Shown here: positions 1 to 5,940 of the stretch, piece by piece
How the letters are laid out: every line of letters begins with the position of its first letter
How positions within the stretch are numbered: the stretch's first letter is position 1
Assembly: GCA_030641585.1 (NCBI GenBank)
Contig: DAOWHE010000054.1
Coordinates: 1-10,977, forward strand
Origin: Dehalococcoidales bacterium
GTDB lineage: Bacteria; Chloroflexota; Dehalococcoidia; Dehalococcoidales; ARS1013
DNA: 10,977 nt
Reading direction: 5' to 3'
Notes under the pieces: generated by a model
What the model saw: the letters and a program-made list of their open reading frames with translations, nothing else
Databases searched by the model: none
Told to the model about the DNA's origin: nothing
Translations under genes and position numbers: made by a program

Positions 1-118
1 AGAGAGGCGAAGCCCCTCTTACAAAAATATCTTCCCCTTCCCAGGGGGAAGGGGATAAAGCGGGTCCCCAGGAAAATCAAAGATTTTCCTGGGTGCTTAA
101 AGGGGATGGGGTTACCCA
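1..118 (+). repeat. Dispersed three-hairpin repeat, copy A (left part may lie outside the window)
   Basis: Three consecutive inverted repeats are visible. Hairpin 1 is 1-8/12-19, 8 positions with one mismatch and a GAA loop. Hairpin 2 is 33-42/46-55, 10 perfect pairs. Hairpin 3 is 67-78/82-93, 12 perfect pairs with an AAA loop. A purine-rich tail (about 97-113) resembling a Shine-Dalgarno sequence follows. Positions 52-99 match the reverse complement of 4319-4366 at 45 of 48 bases, so this is one of two copies. It ends about 20 nt before the ATG of the Dph6-like gene and points the same way as that gene. It carries no coding sequence I recognise. No T-run follows any stem, so it does not look like an intrinsic terminator. 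The family (MITE-like, REP-like or an RNA element) is not identified. Confidence 0.85.
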
Positions 119-132
119 ATAAAAGCTAAAAA

Positions 133-801
133 ATGGAAAAGGTGCTCTTCTGCTGGAGTGGTGGTAAGGACAGTGCTATCGCCCTTTACGAAATTCTGAA
201 AATTAAAAGGTATAAAGTAGTATCGCTACTAACCACAATTACCGAGGACTATGACAGAATCAGTATGCATGGTGTTCGCCGGGTTCTGGTTGAGCAACAG
301 GCAAAGTCGCTGGGTTTACCCATTGAAGAAGTATTTATTTCCAAGGCCTCTTCCAATGAAGGATATGAATCTAAGATGAGAGAAGTCCTTACCAGATTTA
401 AACAAGGCGGGGTTTCTCTAGCTATTTTTGGCGATGTCTTTCTGGAAGGGGTAAGGAAATACCGTGAGGATAACTTGTTAAAGCTGGGCATGAAGGGAAT
501 CTTCCCGATATGGGGCAGGGATACTGCTGAGCTTACCGGGACATTTATAGACCTGGGCTTTCAGGCTGTCACCACCTGTGTTGATTCAAAGGTCCTGGAT
601 AAGAGATTTTTGGGCAGGGTGATTGATAAACATTTTCTGGATGAGCTTCCACCCAATGTTGACCCTGCCGGTGAAAATGGAGAGTTTCATTCTTTCGTCT
701 TTGATGGACCGATATTTGGGGAGAGGATTGCCCATACCTTGGGGGAACAAGTGTTAAGGGATTCATTTTACTTTTGTGATCTAGTGCCAGTAAAAATCTA
801 A
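133..801 (+). CDS. Dph6/COG2102-family ATP-binding protein (adenine nucleotide alpha hydrolase superfamily)
   Basis: This 222-residue protein is a PP-loop ATP-pyrophosphatase-fold enzyme. The N-terminal strand is followed by SGGKDS (residues 9-14), the ATP/PPi-binding loop. Family blocks follow: ISMHGVR (43-49), GDVFLEGVRKYRE (100-112), PIWGRDT (125-131) and a C-terminal block with GEFHSFV and DGPIF (183-195). Archaeal and eukaryotic relatives (Dph6) amidate diphthine on EF-2 using ATP and ammonium. Bacteria have no diphthamide, so the substrate here is unknown and I give no gene symbol. The protein should be cytosolic, as no signal peptide or membrane segment is seen. The length fits single-domain members. 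The ATG at 133 is placed by the conserved start of the domain; its ribosome binding site is weak, the nearest purine tract (100-112) being about 20 nt upstream inside the repeat tail. It lies 27 nt ahead of the mutase coding region in the same direction. Confidence 0.85.
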   Translation: MEKVLFCWSGGKDSAIALYEILKIKRYKVVSLLTTITEDYDRISMHGVRRVLVEQQAKSLGLPIEEVFISKASSNEGYESKMREVLTRFKQGGVSLAIFGDVFLEGVRKYREDNLLKLGMKGIFPIWGRDTAELTGTFIDLGFQAVTTCVDSKVLDKRFLGRVIDKHFLDELPPNVDPAGENGEFHSFVFDGPIFGERIAHTLGEQVLRDSFYFCDLVPVKI

Positions 802-810
802 AGGGGAGTT

Positions 811-831
811 TTAGAGGGGGTGAGGTAGATA
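811..831 (+). repeat. 21-nt match to the 3' tail of the dispersed repeat, containing a Shine-Dalgarno sequence
   Basis: These 21 bases match the reverse complement of 4301-4321, the tail of repeat copy B, at 19 positions. No hairpins precede the match here, so it is either a worn remnant of the element or a similar translation-initiation sequence reached independently. The core GGGGGTGAGG (816-825) is a strong ribosome binding site about 5 nt ahead of the ATA at 829. Where copy B reads TTG, this site reads TAG (826-828). Confidence 0.5.
814..825 (+). promoter_or_regulatory. Ribosome binding site for the hexose-phosphate mutase
   Basis: GAGGGGGTGAGG is a strong anti-16S match ending 3 nt before the ATA at 829, with its GGTGA core 5 nt away. 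It is the only good ribosome binding site near this gene, and it supports a start near 829 rather than at GTG 901. Confidence 0.55.
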
Positions 832-2256
832 AAAAGTCCCATTAAATTCGGCACCGATGGCTGGCGGGGCATTATTGCCCAGGATTTTACCTTTGATAAT
901 GTGCGTATCTGCGCCCAGGCGGTAGCTGACCATCTTAAACAAACCGGTTTAGCCAGCCGCGGTCTAATCGTCGGCTATGACACCCGCTTTGCCTCTGAGG
1001 ACTTTGCCCAGGCAGCGGCTGAGGTGGCTTCTGGCAACGGCATAAAGGTATACCTCTGCCCCGGAGCAACCCCGACCCCAGTGGTAAGCTATGGTGTTCA
1101 AGCTAAAAAGGCTGGCGGAGCCATTATTATTACTGCCAGCCACAACCCGCCCCAGTGGAATGGTTTCAAGTACAAATCCGAGATCGGTGCCAGCGCCCCA
1201 ACTGAAGTTATCGCTGCACTGGAGAAGCACATCGCTCAAATCCTTGCCACAGGTGAGATGAACCAGATACCCTTAGCTTTAGCCCTTAAACAGGGACTGG
1301 CTGAATACACTGACCTGGCCCCAGTCTACCTAAAACAGATAAACCGCCTCATTGACCTCGGTGAGCTACGGAAAGCCAAGCTCAAGATAGTGGTTGACAC
1401 TATGTATGGTGCCGCCGCCGGCTACTTCAAGATGCTGCTAGCAGGTGGCTCAAGCCAGCTAATAGAGATAAATAGTGAGCGCAACCCCATCTTCCCCGGG
1501 ATGAAACAGCCCGAGCCGATTGCCGCTAACCTAGCCAAGTTAAAAGCCAAGGTTAAAAAAGAGAAGGCCAGTGTTGGCATTGCTACTGATGGTGACGCTG
1601 ACCGCCTTGGTATCATAGATGAAAAGGGAAACTTCCTGACCCAGCTTCAGGTCTTTGCCCTGCTCGCCCTTTATATGCTTGAAGTACGCGGTGAGCGAGG
1701 CGCTATCGTAAAGACGATAACCGCCACCAGCATGCTCTATCGCCTGGGTGAAATATTTAACGTGCCTGTTTATGAGACATCGGTGGGCTTCAAGTACATC
1801 TCCCCCAAAATGCTAGAGGAAGATGCCCTCATCGGCGGCGAGGAGAGCGGTGGCTATGGCTTCCGTGGTCATATGCCGGAGCGTGATGGCATCCTGGCTG
1901 GGCTTTACTTCCTTGACCTGATGGTTAAGACCGGCAAGACCCCATCCCAACTCCTTGAGCACCTATTCAGCAAAGTGGGGCCCCATCACTACCAGCGTGT
2001 AGATATAGAATTCCCTGAAGAGGAGCGCCAGAAGATAACCAGTCGCCTCAAGGATAGTTCTCCCCAGTCTCTTGATGGAGTGAAAGTGGTAAAAAAGGAT
2101 ACCTTCGACGGCTTCCGCTTTACCCTGGCCGATACCACCTGGCTGCTAATCAGGTTTTCGGGCACTGAACCGCTTTTTAGAATCTATGCCGAAAGCGATA
2201 GCCCGGCCCGGGTAGAAAGGCTACTTGAACTGGGCAAAGAATTAGCCGGGGTGTAA
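829..2256 (+). CDS. Phosphomannomutase/phosphoglucomutase (alpha-D-phosphohexomutase family)
   Basis: The enzyme interconverts hexose-6-phosphate and hexose-1-phosphate through a phosphoserine. Numbered from 829 (475 aa), it shows FGTDGWRG near the N-terminus (about residues 7-14). The catalytic loop TASHNP has Ser104, the Mg-binding loop DGDADR starts at 254, the sugar-selecting GEESGG loop has its first Glu at 338, and the phosphate-binding RFSGTEP loop starts at 442. All four domains are complete. The first standard start codon in frame is GTG 901, but starting there deletes FGTDGWRG, which is clearly coded at 841-870, and GTG 901 has no ribosome binding site. The coding frame opens right after an in-frame TAG (826-828). 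The first codon, ATA 829, sits about 5 nt after GGGGGTGAGG, so initiation at ATA, or a mutated or misread start, is inferred. Amino-acid sequence alone does not separate PMM from PGM or GlmM; the manA-like cupin just downstream favours mannose. An annotation pipeline may report 901-2256. Confidence 0.85.
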   Translation: MKSPIKFGTDGWRGIIAQDFTFDNVRICAQAVADHLKQTGLASRGLIVGYDTRFASEDFAQAAAEVASGNGIKVYLCPGATPTPVVSYGVQAKKAGGAIIITASHNPPQWNGFKYKSEIGASAPTEVIAALEKHIAQILATGEMNQIPLALALKQGLAEYTDLAPVYLKQINRLIDLGELRKAKLKIVVDTMYGAAAGYFKMLLAGGSSQLIEINSERNPIFPGMKQPEPIAANLAKLKAKVKKEKASVGIATDGDADRLGIIDEKGNFLTQLQVFALLALYMLEVRGERGAIVKTITATSMLYRLGEIFNVPVYETSVGFKYISPKMLEEDALIGGEESGGYGFRGHMPERDGILAGLYFLDLMVKTGKTPSQLLEHLFSKVGPHHYQRVDIEFPEEERQKITSRLKDSSPQSLDGVKVVKKDTFDGFRFTLADTTWLLIRFSGTEPLFRIYAESDSPARVERLLELGKELAGV

Positions 2257-2265
2257 GGAGTAGCG

Positions 2266-2631
2266 TTGAGCACAGAAGATAGACTTCCCCAAAAAACAGA
2301 AAAGCCGTGGGGATATGAGCTATTGTTTGCTCAGACCCCAAAGTATGCTGGCAAGATAATCTTTGTTAAAAAGGGACACCGGCTCAGCCTTCAATATCAC
2401 GAAAAGAAGGACGAAAGTATGTATATATATCAAGGGAAGGTAAGGATAGAAATTGAAGGAAGCGATAGTCGTATGGTGTCAAGAGTAGCTGAGCCCGGTT
2501 ACAGTATAAGAATTCCTCCCGGCACCAAGCATCGCCTGGAGGCTATAGAGGACACCACCCTGCTTGAGGTATCCACCCCGGAACTGAAAGATGTAGTCAG
2601 AGTGGAAGACGACTACGGACGAACCAAATAA
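2266..2631 (+). CDS. Cupin protein, type II mannose-6-phosphate isomerase-like
   Basis: This single-domain cupin of 121 residues resembles the isomerase domain of bifunctional ManC/AlgA proteins and stand-alone mannose-6-phosphate isomerases. The KPWGYE motif (residues 13-18) opens the domain. Cupin motif 1 is LSLQYHEKKDE (40-50), with Gln43, His45 and Glu50 as likely metal ligands. Motif 2 is PPGTKH (84-89), with His89. The C-terminal VEDDYGR (113-119) is also typical. The likely reaction is fructose-6-phosphate to mannose-6-phosphate, feeding the adjacent mutase. A binding-only or other sugar-isomerase role cannot be excluded. The start is TTG 2266, five bases after AAGGAG (2255-2260), which overlaps the mutase stop codon, so the two genes are very likely cotranscribed and translationally coupled. 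It is the last gene of the plus-strand cluster and converges with rpsI. Confidence 0.8.
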   Translation: MSTEDRLPQKTEKPWGYELLFAQTPKYAGKIIFVKKGHRLSLQYHEKKDESMYIYQGKVRIEIEGSDSRMVSRVAEPGYSIRIPPGTKHRLEAIEDTTLLEVSTPELKDVVRVEDDYGRTK

Positions 2632-2640
2632 TGACTACAC

Positions 2641-2681
2641 AAGCTACTACTGGCAATGCTATACGAAAGATTGCATAGCTT
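2641..2681. other. Interleaved inverted repeats in the convergent intergenic gap
   Basis: The 57-bp gap between the convergent cupin and rpsI genes contains three pairs of complementary arms: AAGCTA (2641-2646) with TAGCTT (2676-2681), GCAAT (2653-2657) with ATTGC (2670-2674), and GCTAT (2658-2662) with ATAGC (2675-2679). The second and third pairs are interleaved (1-2-1'-2'), so they would form an H-type pseudoknot or two alternative hairpins. The location suits a bidirectional transcription end, but there is no T-run on either strand, so a terminator call is not supported. Confidence 0.35.
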
Positions 2682-2688
2682 ACAGCCT

Positions 2689-3084
2689 TTACCGCTTCGT
2701 ATACTGAGGGGCTTTGCGGGCGCGCTTCAGGCCGGGCTTCTTTCTCTCTTTAATCCGCGAGTCGCGAGTGAGCAGCCCGTTCTGCCTGAGCGCTGGCCTG
2801 AGCTTCTCGTCTGACTTTAGCAGGGCTCGGCTAATGCCGTGAGCAATAGCACCACACTGCCCAGATATGCCGCCACCGATTACCTTAATCACAGCGTCAT
2901 ACCTGCCGACAGTATCAGTTACCAGAAACGGCTGCATCACTGTTTGGCGATGGACGAGGCGGTTGAATGCCTCCTCATAGGGGACATTGTTGACAGCAAT
3001 AGAGCCACTCCCGGGTAGCAGTCTTACCTTAGCCACTGCTGTCTTACGTTTGCCTGTCCCGTAAAAATAGGTTTGCTTTACCAA
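2689..3084 (-). CDS. rpsI: 30S ribosomal protein S9 (uS9)
   Basis: S9 is a small-subunit head protein whose C-terminal tail reaches the P-site tRNA. The protein has 131 residues, the usual length. YGTGKRKTAVAKV near the N-terminus, the GGGISGQ block (about 71-77) and the basic tail ending APQYTKR are all diagnostic; the terminal Lys-Arg is the tRNA-contacting end. The start is TTG at 3084, preceded by a GAGAGGGA-type ribosome binding site. It lies 12 nt after the rplM stop, the standard rplM-rpsI pair, and is the last gene of the minus-strand cluster. It appears intact. Confidence 0.96.
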   Translation of the reverse strand: MVKQTYFYGTGKRKTAVAKVRLLPGSGSIAVNNVPYEEAFNRLVHRQTVMQPFLVTDTVGRYDAVIKVIGGGISGQCGAIAHGISRALLKSDEKLRPALRQNGLLTRDSRIKERKKPGLKRARKAPQYTKR

Positions 3085-3096
3085 AATAGTCCCTCT

Positions 3097-3534
3097 CTAG
3101 TTTCCGGTCGGTGTGGTGATTGCCTTCGTCTGACCCAGGTGGGGATGGACATCACCAGCATAGACCTTGAGCTTTTTTATCATGACCTTCCCCAGGCGAT
3201 TACGGGGTAACATTCCTCTGACGGCATGTTCAACCACCCAGGTGGGTTTGGTCTGAAGCATCTTCTCGAAGCTAGTGCTCTTAAGCCCGCCAGGATACCC
3301 TGAGTGCCTGTAATAGAGCTTCTGCTTCGCCCTGTTACCGGTAACACGAATCTTGTCAGCATTGATAACGACGACAAAGTCACCGGTATCCAGATGACGG
3401 CTGAACATCGGCTTGTGCTTGCCCATGAGCAATCTGGCCACCTCGGTAGCTAGGTTGCCCAAAACCCTGTCCCTGGCATCAATAACATGCCACGCATGCT
3501 CAATCTCGGAAGGCTTAACACTATAGGTTTTCAT
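3097..3534 (-). CDS. rplM: 50S ribosomal protein L13 (uL13)
   Basis: L13 is an early-assembly large-subunit protein. The product is 145 residues from the ATG at 3534, close to the family norm. Visible features are MKTYSVK at the N-terminus, WHVIDARDRVLGNLAT, the GDFVVVINADKI strand, YYRHSGYPGG, and the AVRGMLPRNRLG block with a C-terminal KVYAGDVHPH. An in-frame ATG nine codons upstream (3561) is possible. However, 3534 matches the family N-terminus and is preceded by a CGGGGA ribosome binding site at suitable distance. The start overlaps the end of truA by 14 nt, implying coupling. rpsI follows 12 nt downstream. Confidence 0.95.
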   Translation of the reverse strand: MKTYSVKPSEIEHAWHVIDARDRVLGNLATEVARLLMGKHKPMFSRHLDTGDFVVVINADKIRVTGNRAKQKLYYRHSGYPGGLKSTSFEKMLQTKPTWVVEHAVRGMLPRNRLGKVMIKKLKVYAGDVHPHLGQTKAITTPTGN

Positions 3535-4285
3535 TGCTATTTTCCCCGAAATGGTTGGCATATTTTACCTTCATAAGGCACAGCCCATGGGCGGGAGCGG
3601 TTGTTCCTGCCATGCCGGGCTCTCTTGCCTCCATTATACTATGAAACTCCTTAACCGTCATCTTGCCCAGGCCAACCCTGATGAGAGCGCCTACTGTGTT
3701 GCGCACCTGGTGGGGCAGGAAGGAGTTAGCCGTCATGCTGAAAACAACCAGCTCCCCGTCCTTCTCCGCTTTGGCTTGAAATACTCTTCGGGAGGTGTTC
3801 CTGAGCTCTGCCCCCAGGCTGGTGGCAAAGGAGGCAAAGTTATGCTCGCCAATTAGAGCTTTTGACGCCAGATTCATGGCTAAAATATTCAACTTCCCGC
3901 TAACCAGGTGGCAAAAGCCCTGTCTTACTGGAGACCGTGTTACGCTATTTAATATGTAGTAGTTATATTCACGGCTGAGAGCATGGCGCCTGACACTAAA
4001 AGAATCACTAACCCGATGCGCTGCCTTAACGGCAATATCCCCGGGTAAATAGTGGTTTAGACCACTGATGAATGTCTGTGGTGTAAGGGATGATTTCGCC
4101 CTGAAACTAACCACCTGCCCCAGGGCATGAACCCCGCTATCGGTTCGGCTGGCGGCAAGCACCCTGACCCGCTCACCAGTAAGCTTAAGAAGCGCCTTCT
4201 CCATCTCACCCTGAATGGTGGACAGCTCTGCCTGTAGCTGGAAGCCGTGGTAGCCGCTGCCATCATACTCCACAATTAACATCAT
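3521..4285 (-). CDS. truA: tRNA pseudouridine(38-40) synthase TruA
   Basis: TruA isomerises uridines 38-40 in the anticodon stem-loop of many tRNAs. The 254-residue product begins MMLIVEYDGSGYHGFQ, the expected TruA N-terminus. The catalytic motif SRTDSGVHALGQ has the nucleophilic Asp at residue 49. Later motifs include SREYNYYI, the HNFASFA block and the FLPHQVRNTVGALI segment. The frame stays open upstream to an ATG at 4465 that overlaps the rplQ stop as ATGA, giving a 314-residue reading. Most of the extra 60 residues are translated from the hairpin repeat and have no TruA character, so I place the start at ATG 4285 (ATG 4282 is equally possible). A TTG at 4306, directly after GGGGGTGAGG in the repeat tail, has the better ribosome binding site. 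The 3' end overlaps rplM by 14 nt. Confidence 0.9.
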   Translation of the reverse strand: MMLIVEYDGSGYHGFQLQAELSTIQGEMEKALLKLTGERVRVLAASRTDSGVHALGQVVSFRAKSSLTPQTFISGLNHYLPGDIAVKAAHRVSDSFSVRRHALSREYNYYILNSVTRSPVRQGFCHLVSGKLNILAMNLASKALIGEHNFASFATSLGAELRNTSRRVFQAKAEKDGELVVFSMTANSFLPHQVRNTVGALIRVGLGKMTVKEFHSIMEAREPGMAGTTAPAHGLCLMKVKYANHFGENSNENL

Positions 4286-4301
4286 TTTGGTGAGATTGCT
4301 T

Positions 4302-4430
4302 ATCAACCTCACCCCCTGTAAGCACCCAGAAAAATCTTCGATTTTCCTGGGGACCCGCTGTATCCCACTCTCCTTCAAAGGAGAGTGGGAAAGATTATTT
4401 TTGAAAGGGCTTTGCCCCTTCAATCTACCC
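4302..4430 (-). repeat. Dispersed three-hairpin repeat, copy B, between rplQ and truA
   Basis: Read on the minus strand, this copy has the same order of structures as copy A. Hairpin 1 has about 9 pairs including one G-T, with an AAA loop (4401-4421). Hairpin 2 has 12-13 perfect pairs (4363-4390). Hairpin 3 is 4325-4336/4340-4351, 12 pairs including one G-T. The GGGGGTGAGG tail lies at 4307-4316. The core 4319-4366 matches copy A (52-99) at 45 of 48 bases. Hairpin 2 differs in stem sequence from copy A but pairs fully in both. The element lies in the intercistronic stretch of the ribosomal transcript, runs in the sense direction, and is open in the truA frame. Outer boundaries are approximate. 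Confidence 0.85.
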
Positions 4431-4461
4431 CTAATAAATAACTTCTCTTTGGTAAATCCTA

Positions 4462-4815
4462 TCATTTCACCAGCTCAAGCCGAACCATAGTCGCTCCGTC
4501 CCCCAACCGGCGCCCCAGTTTAGTCAGTCGGGTATAGCCGCCCAGGCGTTCGGCAAACCTTGGCGCCAGGTCATCAAAAACCTTGTTAACTACCTTCTTA
4601 TCAAAAATGAATGCTAGCGCCTGGCGGCGGGAGCTAAGTCCGCCTTTCTTGCCTAAAGTTATCATTTTTTCCGCCAGGGAGCGTGCTTCTTTAGCCTTGG
4701 CCTCAGTAGTTGTAATCTTCTCGTAGTCCAAAAGGTCGGTCACCAGACTGCGATACAGCGCCCGGCGGTGACCTGATGGCCTGCCCAATTTTCTACCGGC
4801 TACCTTATGCCTCAT
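4462..4815 (-). CDS. rplQ: 50S ribosomal protein L17 (bL17)
   Basis: L17 is a bacterial large-subunit protein near the tunnel exit. The 117-residue product begins MRHKVAGRKLGRPSGHRRAL, the diagnostic L17 N-terminus. The EKITTTEAKAKEAR helix and the C-terminal GGYTRLTKLGRRLGDGATM block follow. The length is typical of the short form. The ATG at 4815 is preceded by AAGGTGAGGG, a good ribosome binding site. The gene follows rpoA after 90 bp, a spacer with no convincing structure. Its stop overlaps an upstream in-frame ATG of the truA frame (ATGA). Confidence 0.97.
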   Translation of the reverse strand: MRHKVAGRKLGRPSGHRRALYRSLVTDLLDYEKITTTEAKAKEARSLAEKMITLGKKGGLSSRRQALAFIFDKKVVNKVFDDLAPRFAERLGGYTRLTKLGRRLGDGATMVRLELVK

Positions 4816-4905
4816 TCTACCCTCACCTTGCCAAATAAAAGAATATAACCCATCCCCACCACTCTCACCATCCAGCTCGCTTTTGAGTAAGCTTCTTAAT
4901 GTCCT

Positions 4906-5916
4906 TTACTGGTCCCCGGCTACATTGCCGACTTTTTCTTCTAAGATTTCTTCCGGCTGGGCTTCTGTTTCCTCTGCTCCCTCTACTTTTGGAAAAATAG
5001 ACAGCCCAATTGCTGTAAGACGTTCCTCTAGCTCCTGAATTGATTTCTGCCCGAAATTCCTTAGCGAAAGCAACTCCTTCTCCCCGGTACTGATAAGTTC
5101 GCCAACAGTGGTGATACCGGCGTGTCGAAAGCAATTCATCGTCCGCACTGACAGGTTTAGTTGTTCAACAGGCATATTGTATTGCTCCTCAGGAATAGCA
5201 GCGCGAAGGGCTTTCCTCTCCTCATCAATGCGAGAAATCTTGCCATAATCAATAAACGGGGTCAGTTGCTCAAGCAAAATATCAGCACTGCAGATAAGGG
5301 CTCCTTCCGGTGATATAGTGCCGTCGGTCCATACTTCCAGATACAGCCGCTCCTGGCTGGTCTCTCGACCAACGTGCATCGGCTCAATGGTAAAATTAAC
5401 CTTTCGCACCGGGGTAAAAAGGGCATCCACCGGGATTGTCCCCAGCGGCAGATCATCGCTGGACTCAGCTGTCCGGTAACCTATGCCTAGCTCGACATCA
5501 AATTCCACATTAAGTCTGGCTTCAGGCGAGCCCAAAGTAGCTAGATAAAGCTCCGGGTTAATAATCTCAAAGTCAGTTGACGGTTGAATGTCAGCCGCAG
5601 AAACCTGCCTCTCCCCAGCCACCTTCAAAGTCAGCTTGCCCGGTTGATCAGAAAGGGGTTTTAGCCGCAGCGCTTTAACATTGAGCAGAAACTCCATGGT
5701 GTCTTCTTTTGCATGGGGAATGGCGGAGAACTCGTGTTGAATCCCCTCAAAGCGAACCTGAGTCACCGCTGCCCCGGGAAGATAACCGAGCAGCACTCGT
5801 CGCATAGCATTGCCAAGAGTAGTGCCAAACCCCTTCTCCAGGGGAGCAGCTAAAAAGCGTCCAAAGTTACCACTACTTTCAACACACTCAATCTTAGGTA
5901 TAGCTAGGTTAGGCAA
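4906..5916 (-). CDS. rpoA: DNA-directed RNA polymerase subunit alpha
   Basis: Alpha dimerises to nucleate RNA polymerase assembly, and its C-terminal domain binds UP elements and activators. The protein has 336 residues. The N-terminal assembly domain includes LEKGFGTTLGNAMRRVLL (about 26-43). The insert domain and a linker follow, then the C-terminal helix-hairpin-helix domain (about 251-308). Arg258, Asn261, Gly289, Lys291 and Ser292 correspond to the DNA-contacting residues of E. coli alpha. A glutamate-rich tail (311-336) ends the protein. The start is TTG 5916, 7 nt after a strong AAGGAGG (5924-5930). The gene lies 24 nt after rpsD, the usual alpha-operon order. It is intact. Confidence 0.97.
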   Translation of the reverse strand: MPNLAIPKIECVESSGNFGRFLAAPLEKGFGTTLGNAMRRVLLGYLPGAAVTQVRFEGIQHEFSAIPHAKEDTMEFLLNVKALRLKPLSDQPGKLTLKVAGERQVSAADIQPSTDFEIINPELYLATLGSPEARLNVEFDVELGIGYRTAESSDDLPLGTIPVDALFTPVRKVNFTIEPMHVGRETSQERLYLEVWTDGTISPEGALICSADILLEQLTPFIDYGKISRIDEERKALRAAIPEEQYNMPVEQLNLSVRTMNCFRHAGITTVGELISTGEKELLSLRNFGQKSIQELEERLTAIGLSIFPKVEGAEETEAQPEEILEEKVGNVAGDQ

Positions 5917-5940
5917 AGTTATCCCTCCTTATCAACCAAG

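Noticed and set aside
67..93. Hairpin 3 of copy A (and 4325-4351 in copy B) as an intrinsic terminator
   Set aside because: No T-run follows the stem in either direction, and in copy B it lies inside a ribosomal operon immediately ahead of truA.
901..903. GTG 901 as the start of the phosphohexomutase
   Set aside because: It would remove the conserved FGTDGWRG segment coded upstream in the same frame and has no ribosome binding site.
3551..3856. 101-residue plus-strand reading frame opposite truA
   Set aside because: It is antisense to a well-conserved gene and shows no family motif; it is a by-product of truA codon use.
4816..4905. The rpoA-rplQ spacer as a site for a promoter or structured regulator
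   Set aside because: Only short, poorly pairing arms and no convincing promoter boxes were seen apart from the rplQ ribosome binding site.
4865..5134. 89-residue minus-strand reading frame overlapping the 3' end of rpoA
   Set aside because: It is a shifted frame over the rpoA C-terminal domain, with no recognisable protein features and no ribosome binding site.
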